DNA of 24,709 nucleotides from Azoarcus sp031556475. GTDB taxonomy: Bacteria; Pseudomonadota; Gammaproteobacteria; Burkholderiales; Rhodocyclaceae. The stretch lies in assembly GCA_031556475.1 (NCBI GenBank), contig JAVBSY010000145.1, positions 1 to 24,709 of the forward strand. Direction: 5' to 3'. A program made the position numbers and the translations under genes. Position 1 is the first letter of the stretch. Every line of letters starts with the position of its first letter. Below are positions 1-6,793 of the stretch, one piece after another. The notes under the pieces were generated by a model. That model saw only the letters and a program-made list of their open reading frames with translations, was not told where the DNA came from and searched no databases.

Positions 1-232
1 GATCACCCAGATCAGAAGGAGCACCGACGAAGTGATGAGCCAGGTGGCGGACATTTCGAGTTCGATGCGCGAGCAGAGCACGGCCAGCAACAGCATGGCG
101 CACGAGATCGAGACAGTGGCGCAGATGGCCGAGGAAACGAGTGTGACGGCGCAGCGGACTGCCGAGTCGAGCAGGGAACTGAACGATCTGGCGACCGATT
201 TGAACAGGGTGATCGCCACCTACACGATCTGA
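1..232 (+). CDS. Methyl-accepting chemotaxis protein, C-terminal fragment (5' end outside window)
   Basis: The open frame enters from the left edge (first full codon at base 2) and ends at TGA 230-232, giving about 76 residues. The sequence is the distal helix of an MCP signalling domain: heptad-like, rich in Ser, Thr, Ala, Glu and Gln, with the typical pattern EQSTASNSMAHEIETVAQMA and SSRELNDLATDL near the end. In this family the cytoplasmic coiled-coil hairpin controls the CheA kinase through CheW, and its Glu/Gln pairs are methylation sites. Sensor and membrane parts lie outside the window, so the ligand is unknown. No C-terminal NWETF-type CheR-tethering pentapeptide is present; the protein ends ATYTI. 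A strong terminator follows 18 bp downstream, so this is the last gene of its transcript. Confidence 0.9.
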   Translation, partial: ITQIRRSTDEVMSQVADISSSMREQSTASNSMAHEIETVAQMAEETSVTAQRTAESSRELNDLATDLNRVIATYTI

Positions 233-250
233 TAAAAATCTCGAAGCAAG

Positions 251-280
251 GGGGCCGGGCATGGTATGCCCGGCCCCTTT
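251..280 (+). terminator. Rho-independent terminator after the MCP gene
   Basis: A perfect 12-bp stem (251-262 with 266-277, arm GGGGCCGGGCAT) closes a 3-nt loop and is followed by TTT. It sits 18 bp after the MCP stop. The T-run is short, but the stem is very stable. It could also act for the convergent btuF gene, whose stop is about 100 bp away. Bases 281-379 hold nothing else recognisable. Confidence 0.88.
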
Positions 281-379
281 CATTTGGATTGCTTGCGGCA
301 TCGGCCGGTCGCCATCGGCGTCCGTCCGTTTGCCGAATTGCGCACGGCGCGGTACTGCCATGCCAATGAAGTTGCTCGC

Positions 380-1294
380 TCAATGCGAGGGGCGTTTGCG
401 TCGTGCGCTATCCAATTGTTCGCACAGCAGTGCGGCACCTTCAAGAATGCGTGGAGTCGGGCGCTGGATCAGATCGGGTGGGATGAAGAAGAGGTTGTCG
501 CTGGCGGTGGCGGCGAGTTGCGGCCAATGCCGCCACTGGTCCAGCCATTCCGGCCGGGCCTCGTCCATGCCGCTGGCGACGATGGCTTCGGGGTTGGCGG
601 CGAGAACCGCTTCGACGCCAAGGGTGGGAGCAAGCTGAGTTTGCCCGGCGAAGACGTTTTCACCGCCGCATAAAGCGATAAGCCTGGAAATGAAATGTTC
701 GCCGTTGATGGTCATCAGCGGTTGGTTCCATATCTGGTAGAACGTCCGCACCGTTGCCTGCGTACTGTATTTGGTTTGCAGCGCCGTTTTACGCGCGAAG
801 AATGCCGCCGCTGCGGCTTCGGCATCGGTTGCGCTGCCGGCAAGGCGGCCGAAGGTTTGCACGCTGTGGCCGATATCGTCGAGGTTGCGCGGTTCGTTCA
901 GATAAATCGGGATACCGAGCGCGGCGAGACGGTCGAGATGACGGTCGCGGTTACCACTTTTCCAGGCCACGATCAGATCGGGCTTGAGCGCGGCGATGGC
1001 TTCCAGGTCGATGTTGTTGCTTGCGCCAACCTGGGGCAGATGCGTTGCAGCGGCGGGGTAGTTGCTGTAGGTGACTGCGCCGACGACTCGATCCCCCGCG
1101 CCGGCGGCGAACAACAATTCGGTGATGTGTGGGGCGAGGCTGACGATACGTTTTGCAGGCTGCGCCAAGTGAACTTCGTGGCCGGTATCATCGGTGACGC
1201 GGACATCCGCACGCAGTGGCGTAGCGGCCAGTAGCGCGAGGGCTGCAAGCAAGGTGGGCGGCAGGCAACGAAAAAGCATGAACGAAAGATGCAT
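380..1294 (-). CDS. btuF: Periplasmic cobalamin-binding protein (BtuF-like) of an ABC importer
   Basis: This encodes 304 aa. Residues 1-29 form a signal peptide with a hydrophobic core (LLAALALLAATPLRA) and a probable cleavage after ALRA-like residues before DVRV. The mature part is a class III periplasmic binding protein: an N-terminal beta strand with DDTGHEV, then RIVSLAPHITELLFAAGAGDRVVGAVTYSNYP, the PQVG and LEAIAALKPDLIVAW segments, and a C-terminal lobe with FISRLIALCGGENVF. This is the BtuF/FhuD fold with the BtuF-style signature. It would deliver vitamin B12 or a corrinoid to a BtuCD permease, which is not in the window. It is divergent from cobQ with a 94-bp gap, which supports a corrinoid substrate. 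No clear ribosome binding site precedes the ATG at 1294; ATG at 1279 is an alternative. A siderophore or other metal-chelate ligand cannot be excluded. Confidence 0.85.
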   Translation of the reverse strand: MHLSFMLFRCLPPTLLAALALLAATPLRADVRVTDDTGHEVHLAQPAKRIVSLAPHITELLFAAGAGDRVVGAVTYSNYPAAATHLPQVGASNNIDLEAIAALKPDLIVAWKSGNRDRHLDRLAALGIPIYLNEPRNLDDIGHSVQTFGRLAGSATDAEAAAAAFFARKTALQTKYSTQATVRTFYQIWNQPLMTINGEHFISRLIALCGGENVFAGQTQLAPTLGVEAVLAANPEAIVASGMDEARPEWLDQWRHWPQLAATASDNLFFIPPDLIQRPTPRILEGAALLCEQLDSARRKRPSH

Positions 1295-1388
1295 GGGAAC
1301 ACGGTAGGGCGACGACGGTGCAGGCTTGCGGCATCGGCCATATGCGCCTGGACAAGGCCGTGCCCGACGAAAGGACGGATCTTAAGCG

Positions 1389-2879
1389 ATGTCGATGATT
1401 TTCGCGCTGATGGTACAGGGCACCACTTCCGATGCCGGCAAGAGCACACTGGTTGCTGGTCTGGCGAGGGTATTGCGGCGGCGCGGCATGTGCGTGGCAC
1501 CGTTCAAGCCGCAGAACATGGCGCTGAATTCGGCCGTGACGGTGGATGGCGGCGAGATCGGCCGTGCCCAGGCATTGCAGGCGCAAGCGGCGGGTATCGC
1601 GCCGCATACCGATTTCAATCCGGTGTTGCTCAAGCCGGCATCCGATACTGGCGCGCAGGTGGTGATCCACGGAAAAGTCGCGGCCACCTTGTCCGCCTGC
1701 GACTACCACGCCTACAAAACGACAGCGATGGCGGCGGTGATGCAATCCTGGCACCGTCTTGCCGCCGCTTATGAATATGTGCTGATCGAGGGTGCCGGCA
1801 GTCCGGCGGAAATAAACCTGCGCGAACGCGACATCGCCAACATGGGTTTCGCCGAAGCGGCCGACGTGCCGGTGATTCTCGTCGCCGATATCGATCGTGG
1901 CGGCGTCTTCGCTCACTTTGTCGGTACGCTCGAATTGCTGTCGCCGTCCGAACGGGGGCGGGTGAAGGGCTTCGTCATCAACCGCTTTCGCGGCGATATC
2001 GGCTTGTTGCAATCGGGCCTGGATTGGTTGGAAAAGCGTACAGGCTTGCCGGTATTCGGCGTATTGCCGTATCTGCACGGGCTTTTTCTCGATGCCGAGG
2101 ATGCGCTGGCCGAGGGCGGCGTGCCCTCTCCCGCGGAGGACGTCGTGCTGCGGGTTGTTGTGCCGGTCTGGCCGCGTATATCCAATCACACGGATTTCGA
2201 TGCCTTGCGCCTGCATCCGCAGGTGGATTTTCGCTGGGTCGGGCCGGGGCAGACGATTCCCCCCGCCGATCTGATCGTTCTGCCTGGATCCAAGAACGTT
2301 CAGGCCGATCTTGCGTGGTTGCGCGCGCAAGGCTGGGATGCGGCGATCCGACGCCACGCGCGTTACGGCGGCAAGCTGATCGGCATTTGCGGCGGTTTTC
2401 AGATGCTCGGTACAAGCCTGGCGGATCCGGAGGGCCTGGAGGGCGCACCGGCAACGGTGGCGGGTCTGGGTTTGCTGGAAATGGAAACGGTGCTGCAACC
2501 GGAGAAACGCCTGGAAAACGTGCGTGGCTGCCTGAACCTGGCTGGCGCGGCGGCGGTGGCGGGTTATGAGATTCATCTGGGCGTCTCGCATGGCCCAGCT
2601 TTGTCGCGGCCGGCTTTGACGCTGATCGATGGGGATGGGAATGGGCGTGACGAGGGTGCATTGTCGGACGACGGGCAGATTCTGGGCACGTATCTGCATG
2701 GCCTGTTCGATGCGCCCGATGCGCTGGCCGCGCTGCTCGCCTGGGCCGGCGCGGGCGAAACCGGGAAAGTGGACCTGGCTGTGCGGCGCGAGGCGGATAT
2801 CGACCGCCTGGCCGATGCGGTCGAAAGTCACCTCGATATCGATGCGTTGTTGAGTGCCGGTGCGCTCAGCGTCCCTTGA
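1389..2879 (+). CDS. cobQ: Cobyric acid synthase, glutamine-hydrolysing
   Basis: This encodes 496 aa, the usual CobQ/CbiP length. It amidates the b, d, e and g side-chain carboxylates of adenosylcobyrinic acid a,c-diamide, using glutamine and ATP, late in B12 synthesis. The N-terminal half is a dethiobiotin-synthetase-like ATPase with the P-loop GTTSDAGKS at residues 11-19, followed by FKPQNMALNSAV and the VLIEGAGSPAEINL motif. The C-terminal half is a class I-like glutaminase with nucleophile Cys334 in GICGGFQM and a catalytic-type His437 in TYLHGLFD. ATG 1389 and ATG 1395 are both possible starts; AAGGA lies about 13 nt upstream of the first. The last 14 bp overlap the end of the convergent crotonase gene. 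I saw no cobalamin riboswitch in the 94-bp gap to btuF. Confidence 0.95.
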   Translation: MSMIFALMVQGTTSDAGKSTLVAGLARVLRRRGMCVAPFKPQNMALNSAVTVDGGEIGRAQALQAQAAGIAPHTDFNPVLLKPASDTGAQVVIHGKVAATLSACDYHAYKTTAMAAVMQSWHRLAAAYEYVLIEGAGSPAEINLRERDIANMGFAEAADVPVILVADIDRGGVFAHFVGTLELLSPSERGRVKGFVINRFRGDIGLLQSGLDWLEKRTGLPVFGVLPYLHGLFLDAEDALAEGGVPSPAEDVVLRVVVPVWPRISNHTDFDALRLHPQVDFRWVGPGQTIPPADLIVLPGSKNVQADLAWLRAQGWDAAIRRHARYGGKLIGICGGFQMLGTSLADPEGLEGAPATVAGLGLLEMETVLQPEKRLENVRGCLNLAGAAAVAGYEIHLGVSHGPALSRPALTLIDGDGNGRDEGALSDDGQILGTYLHGLFDAPDALAALLAWAGAGETGKVDLAVRREADIDRLADAVESHLDIDALLSAGALSVP

Positions 2880-3648
2880 ATTGCGGCGGCCGCTTGGCGA
2901 AAAAGGCAGCCAGCCCCTCCTGGTAGTCTTCCGTATGGAGAAAAGCGAAGGAGTCGCGTTTTTCCGCTTCGGTAAGTGGTGCCGGGTTGGTTAGCCGGCG
3001 TACCCACTGCTTGTGCCAGCGGGCCACCAGTGGCGCGCCGGCAGCAATACGGCCGGCGCAGGCACGAGCCTCGTCGAATACCGTTTCGTCGGGTACGACG
3101 CGGCTCAGCAGGCCTTTCTGCAAGGCTTCGGCGGCGTTCAGGATACGGCCTTCGAGCAGGATTTCCAGTACCACCGCGGGGCCGACCAAGGCGATCAAAC
3201 CGGCCATTTCACCGGGATACATGGAAAAGCCGAGTTTGTTGATCGGCGCGCCGAAACGGGCCGATTCACCGGCGATACGCAGGTCGCAGCAACCGGCGAT
3301 TTCCAGTCCGCCGCCGATACAGGCGCCACGAATGGCCGCCACCGTGGGCAGCGGACAGTTACGGATGCTGTCGAGAGCGGCGGCCACGTCGTCTTCGTGA
3401 TAACTCAGTGCATCGTCCTCGGTTGCGCGTACGCTGAGAAACTCCTCGATATCGCCACCGGCGGCAAACGCTTTGTCGCCAGCGCCACGCACGATGACGC
3501 AGCGGATTTCCTCGCTGGCGCTAACTTCGTGCATGGTGTCGCGCAGGCCGCGCCACATGGCGGCATCGATGGCGTTGAGTTTGTCTGGTTTGGCGAGTGT
3601 GATGGTAGCGATGCAGTCTTCGATACTGAGCTGGATGGTCGGGGGCAT
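2866..3648 (-). CDS. Enoyl-CoA hydratase/isomerase (crotonase) family protein
   Basis: This encodes 260 aa, normal for the family. Crotonase-fold enzymes hold an acyl-CoA thioester in an oxyanion hole and act as hydratases, isomerases, decarboxylases or dehydratases. The first oxyanion segment is FAAGGDIEEF (61-70) and the second is GACIGGGLEIAGCCDLRIA (108-126). Of the two catalytic glutamates of classical enoyl-CoA hydratase (rat E144 and E164), the first is present as Glu116 in GGGLE. The second position, exactly 20 residues later in FGAPINKLG, is Ile136. The reaction is therefore uncertain; isomerase-like or other crotonase chemistry is as likely as hydration. The gene converges on cobQ with a 14-bp overlap and stands alone on its strand. 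The start at ATG 3648 has no clear ribosome binding site. Confidence 0.88.
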   Translation of the reverse strand: MPPTIQLSIEDCIATITLAKPDKLNAIDAAMWRGLRDTMHEVSASEEIRCVIVRGAGDKAFAAGGDIEEFLSVRATEDDALSYHEDDVAAALDSIRNCPLPTVAAIRGACIGGGLEIAGCCDLRIAGESARFGAPINKLGFSMYPGEMAGLIALVGPAVVLEILLEGRILNAAEALQKGLLSRVVPDETVFDEARACAGRIAAGAPLVARWHKQWVRRLTNPAPLTEAEKRDSFAFLHTEDYQEGLAAFFAKRPPQFKGR

Positions 3649-3853
3649 GGTATGTGGTTGCTGTTTTCGATCTTTCTTTCCGTCGCCTCTGGCATAGGCT
3701 TGCGGGCTGGACGAGAAGCAGGGGGGCTGAAGGGGTGTTGCCTGGAAATCTGCAGGATGTTATCAGTTGAAGTTCCAGGGATAGAGGAACGGGTGAAACT
3801 GCAAGGGGATTCCAAACGGACCGGCAGTTTACTGTTTCAAAGAAACCTCAGCT

Positions 3854-3868
3854 TTAGACTAAGTCTAA
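3854..3868. promoter_or_regulatory. Perfect 15-bp dyad, candidate operator
   Basis: TTAGACT-A-AGTCTAA is a perfect inverted repeat with 7-bp arms around one base, inside the AT-rich part of the gap upstream of the transporter. Its short centre suits a dimeric DNA-binding protein rather than an RNA hairpin. Which regulator binds, if any, is unknown. Confidence 0.45.
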
Positions 3869-4030
3869 TAATTAATTTTATTGATTCGATCATTTAATTA
3901 TCTTTCTGCTGCTGATGTATTGACGGGATACATTTCTTCTATAATTTATTAGTTAATTTTTTTGTACAGGATAGCGTACCCGCAAGGCATTGATTACATA
4001 CACATTGGCTTGAGTCCATCCGAAGGCGAT

Positions 4031-4047
4031 ACAAGGCTTTGCCTTGT
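4031..4047. promoter_or_regulatory. Inverted repeat in the transporter leader
   Basis: ACAAGGC-TTT-GCCTTGT forms 7-bp arms around 3 nt, about 125 bp before the transporter ATG. No T-run follows, so it is not a typical terminator. It may be an mRNA leader hairpin or an operator. Confidence 0.4.
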
Positions 4048-4077
4048 CATCGTGTCTCTGTGTGCTCTCGCCTTGTG

Positions 4078-4099
4078 ACTGTACGTTGTACAGTACAGT
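4078..4099. promoter_or_regulatory. Spaced dyad ACTGTAC-N8-GTACAGT, candidate operator
   Basis: Two perfect 7-bp arms (4078-4084 and 4093-4099) are 15 bp apart centre to centre, 73 bp before the transporter ATG. The near-one-and-a-half-turn spacing suits a dimeric regulator. Nothing in the window identifies the protein. Confidence 0.42.
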
Positions 4100-4172
4100 G
4101 CTGCGGCGTTGTCTTGTCGAAGCAGTAAAGTTTTATTCTAAGCAGTAAATTGAGGGAGTAGAGGGAGTAAAA

Positions 4173-4829
4173 ATGAGCAATCAACAACAAGCGCAATTCA
4201 CCATTGTTGAAACAAAGCCCGTACTGGCAGATCCTACCGCGCTCGGTGTGTTCGGCCTGTCGATGGTTACTTTCGTGGCATCGTCCCAGAAAATGGGCTG
4301 GACGGGAGCCGGAACGGCCTACCTGATCCCGTGGGCCATATTCCTGGGGGCGTTTGCTCAAATCATCGCTTCGATGATCGATTTCAAAAAGAATAACTAC
4401 TTCGGTGCCGTCGTTCTGGGGGCATATGGCCTGTTCTGGATCGCGGTGGCGACGCATTGGGCTTTTTCTCTCGGCTGGTTTGGCGAGGTAGGCGCTACCG
4501 CCGACCCGCGTCAGATCGCTTTCGCGTTCATCGGGTATCTGATTTTCTCGCTGTTCGTCATGGTTGCCGCATTCGAAGCAAACAAGGTATTTGCGGCCAT
4601 CCTCGTGCTCATCAATGTCCTGCTGCTTTCCCTGGCGTTGGCGACGCTGAAGGTAACGTTCATTGGCATCGAGCCGGCAGGCTTCAATACCTTGGCCGCA
4701 TGGTCTGAGTTCTTGATTTCCCTGCTTGGTTTCTATGCGGCGGGCGCGATCTTCCTCAATAATTTCTTCGGCCGCGTCGTTCTGCCGCTGGGCGCGCCGA
4801 TGGGGTGGATCAAGAAAGGGCCGAAGTAA
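4173..4829 (+). CDS. GPR1/FUN34/YaaH-family acetate/carboxylate transporter
   Basis: This encodes 218 aa with six predicted hydrophobic segments, as in E. coli SatP (YaaH) and yeast Ato proteins, which move acetate, succinate or related short acids across the inner membrane. The family signature near the first helix is recognisable but altered: DPTALGVFGLSM (20-31) where the usual form is NPAPLGL. Helix content such as YLIPWAIFLGAFAQIIASMIDFKKNNYFGAVVLGAYGLFWIAVA fits the family's second and third segments (residues about 50-95). The start at 4173 follows GAGGGAG with about 6 nt spacing. It is a single-gene unit with its own long leader and a strong terminator. Because a propionyl-CoA pathway lies downstream, propionate or acetate uptake is a reasonable inference, not shown by sequence. 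The gene is satP-like, but I leave the symbol empty. Confidence 0.83.
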   Translation: MSNQQQAQFTIVETKPVLADPTALGVFGLSMVTFVASSQKMGWTGAGTAYLIPWAIFLGAFAQIIASMIDFKKNNYFGAVVLGAYGLFWIAVATHWAFSLGWFGEVGATADPRQIAFAFIGYLIFSLFVMVAAFEANKVFAAILVLINVLLLSLALATLKVTFIGIEPAGFNTLAAWSEFLISLLGFYAAGAIFLNNFFGRVVLPLGAPMGWIKKGPK

Positions 4830-4945
4830 GCGCATCGGTTCTTCGCCGTTGCCCCTGTTTCCGACCCGCTCCGCTGAGCAATAGGAATATTGCCTGGCGG
4901 TGTGTCCGGGGGATGAGGGGCAGGATACCGGTGGATCTTCACCAG

Positions 4946-4990
4946 AAGGCTCTTGAGGGCGATTGTCGTCCTCAAGAGCCTTTCTTCTTT
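4946..4990 (+). terminator. Rho-independent terminator after the transporter gene
   Basis: A 13-bp perfect stem (4946-4958 with 4970-4982, core GGCTCTTGAGG) with an 11-nt loop runs into TTTCTTCTTT. It lies 117 bp after the transporter stop. Bases 4830-4945 hold no gene that I can support. Confidence 0.88.
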
Positions 4991-5011
4991 CCAGGCCCTT
5001 TCAAGTAGTTT

Positions 5012-5224
5012 TCAGCGAATTGCGCTGAAGCCATTGAACTTACAGACTTTGTCGTACTCCGACGGGCCGGGAGGCGGGCGCGGTGAAAGTGGCTGGGTGG
5101 GTTCGAAGGCATTTTCCACGGCCTCTCCGACAAACGAGTCAGGTACAGCATCCCTATTGGGGTGGCTGAACTCGAACAGGTCGTTGATCGAGTGTCGCCG
5201 ATCACGATGCGCACCGTGAGTTGC
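5012..5224 (-). pseudogene. Possible start-less gene remnant on the minus strand upstream of fumC
   Basis: Between an in-frame stop at 5225-5227 and a TGA at 5012-5014, the minus strand is open for 70 codons with no ATG, GTG or TTG near its beginning. Its middle and end read like real protein (for example SINDLFEFSHPNRDAVPDSF, then a proline-rich stretch and SEYDKVCKFNGFSAIR) and third codon positions are GC-rich. It ends 30 bp before the palindromic terminator at 4946-4982. I do not recognise the family. It could be the eroded 3' end of a lost gene, or simply chance in fumC leader DNA. The rest of the 4830-5322 gap shows nothing else. Confidence 0.25.
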
Positions 5225-5322
5225 CTATCCGGGCAAATCGATACCCCGAACGCTCGTTTTTGCCGCAGTTGCACGATAAGGGCGCGACAGGGGGCGTACT
5301 TTGTACAAGCAGGAGAATGTGT

Positions 5323-6741
5323 ATGCGCGTCAAGCAGCGTATCGAAACCGATTCCATGGGGGTGGTGGAAGTTGCCGCCGATCGTTACTGGGGCGCGCAG
5401 ACGCAGCGCTCGCTGCACCACTTTCCTATCGGCACCGATCGCTTTCGTTGGCAACGGCCGATGATTCGTGCCTTCGGTTTGCTGAAGAAAGCCGCTGCGC
5501 GCGCCAACGCCGAGTTGGGTGAGTTGCCGGCGGATATCGCTGCGCTGATCGAGCGTGCGGCGGAGGAAGTCATCACTGGTACGCTCGACGATCATTTTCC
5601 GCTCGTCGTGTTTCAGACCGGCTCCGGCACGCAGTCCAACATGAACGCCAATGAGGTCATTGCCAATCGCGCCATCGAATTGACGGGCGGCAAGCTGGGC
5701 AGCAAGTCGCCGGTGCATCCGAACGATCACGTCAATCGTGGGCAATCGTCGAACGATACGTTTCCGACCGCGATGCATGTGGCGATCGTGGAGCAGTTGC
5801 ACGAGCGCTTGTTTCCTGCCGTCGGCGGGTTGCGCGACACGCTTGCCGGGCGTGCGGAAGCGTTTCGCGATGTGGTCAAGACCGGTCGCACGCACTTGCA
5901 GGACGCAACACCGGTAACACTGGGGCAGGAGATCGGTGCGTGGGTAACGCAACTCGATTTCGGCCTTGCCGGTGTGCGCGACGCGCTGCCGGGCTTGTAC
6001 GAACTGGCCATCGGTGGCACGGCGGTGGGAACCGGGCTCAACGCGCATCCGCGTTTCGGGGAACGGACCGCGGACATTCTCGCGGTGCTCACCGGTCATC
6101 CCTGGCGCAGCGCGGCGGATAAATTCTTTGCCCTGTCGGCCCACGACGCGCTGGTACGCGTGTCGGCAGCGCTGCGCACGCTGGCAGGGGCGCTGATGAA
6201 GATGGCCAACGATGTGCGCTGGCTCGCCAGTGGCCCACGCTGCGGCATTGGCGAACTGCGCATCCCGGAAAACGAGCCGGGTTCGTCGATCATGCCGGGC
6301 AAGGTGAATCCGACGCAATGCGAGGCGCTGACGATGGTTTGTGCGCAGGTGTTCGGTAACGATGCGACGGTGGCCTTCGCGGGCAGCCAGGGCAACTTCC
6401 AGCTCAATGTCTATAAGCCGGTGATGGCGCATAACGTGCTCGAGAGCATTGCCTTGCTGGCCGACGCCTGTGCCGCGTTCGACATGTATTGCGCGTGCGG
6501 CATCGAACCGGAGCATGCTCGTATCCATGCAAATCTGGAGGCGAATCTGATGCTGGTGACGGCGCTCAACCGCCATATCGGCTACGACCGTGCCGCCGAG
6601 ATCGCGAAGAAAGCGCAGCACGAGGGACTGAGTCTTCGTGCGGCGGCACTGGCGAGCGGCTATGTCAGTGCGGAGCAGTATGAACGCTGGGTGGTGCCGG
6701 CGGACATGACGGGTACGGCGGCGGCCGAAATGGGGCGATGA
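5323..6741 (+). CDS. fumC: Class II fumarate hydratase
   Basis: This encodes 472 aa (E. coli FumC is 467). It interconverts fumarate and (S)-malate in the TCA cycle as an iron-independent cytoplasmic tetramer. The N-terminus has the class II pattern RIETDSMGVVEVAADRYWGAQTQRS. Later come GSGTQSNMNANEV (100-112), NRGQSSNDTFPTAMH (138-152), GRTHLQDATP (188-197, with His191) and the superfamily signature SSIMPGKVNP (321-330) that carries the mobile-loop serine. The frame stays open upstream to 5221. I chose ATG 5323 because AGGAG at 5311-5315 lies 7 nt before it, and the protein then aligns with the family start. ATG 5317 is too close to that site. It stands 52 bp before the next gene. In context it follows succinyl-CoA made by the mutase pathway. 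Confidence 0.96.
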   Translation: MRVKQRIETDSMGVVEVAADRYWGAQTQRSLHHFPIGTDRFRWQRPMIRAFGLLKKAAARANAELGELPADIAALIERAAEEVITGTLDDHFPLVVFQTGSGTQSNMNANEVIANRAIELTGGKLGSKSPVHPNDHVNRGQSSNDTFPTAMHVAIVEQLHERLFPAVGGLRDTLAGRAEAFRDVVKTGRTHLQDATPVTLGQEIGAWVTQLDFGLAGVRDALPGLYELAIGGTAVGTGLNAHPRFGERTADILAVLTGHPWRSAADKFFALSAHDALVRVSAALRTLAGALMKMANDVRWLASGPRCGIGELRIPENEPGSSIMPGKVNPTQCEALTMVCAQVFGNDATVAFAGSQGNFQLNVYKPVMAHNVLESIALLADACAAFDMYCACGIEPEHARIHANLEANLMLVTALNRHIGYDRAAEIAKKAQHEGLSLRAAALASGYVSAEQYERWVVPADMTGTAAAEMGR

Positions 6742-6793
6742 TAGACTGCCGCTAGGATACTGCCGGCCTGAATGGCGCCATCGAGGAGCCGTC

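Larger units (their letters stand above)
3649..4172. other. Divergent non-coding region between crotonase and transporter genes
   Basis: This 524-bp gap has no convincing coding frame. Roughly 3840-3970 is strikingly AT-rich compared with the surrounding DNA. It contains three dyads (listed separately), a TATAAT at 3940-3945, and two short tandem repeats next to the transporter start: AAGCAGTAAA at 4120-4129 and 4140-4149, and GAGGGAGTA at 4152-4160 and 4161-4169. The second GAGGGAG copy is in place to act as ribosome binding site for the ATG at 4173. A TTGACG at 3920-3925 is only 14 nt from the TATAAT, too close for a standard sigma-70 promoter. The region probably carries promoters and operators for both divergent genes. 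Confidence 0.6.

Noticed and set aside
1295..1388. Cobalamin riboswitch between btuF and cobQ
   Set aside because: The gap is only 94 bp, too short for the usual element, and I found no B12 box pattern.
1188..2831. Long minus-strand open frame opposite cobQ
   Set aside because: It is antisense to a clear enzyme gene, has no recognisable domain and a composition rich in Arg, His and Gln; this is a common by-product of GC-rich coding DNA.
3920..3945. TTGACG/TATAAT as a sigma-70 promoter for the transporter
   Set aside because: The spacer is 14 bp; 16-18 bp is expected. The TATAAT might still work with a weaker -35, but the pair as such is not supported.
4972..6621. Long minus-strand open frame opposite fumC
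   Set aside because: fumC is certain on the plus strand. Only the part beyond fumC was considered further, and there a different frame (5012-5224) looked more protein-like.
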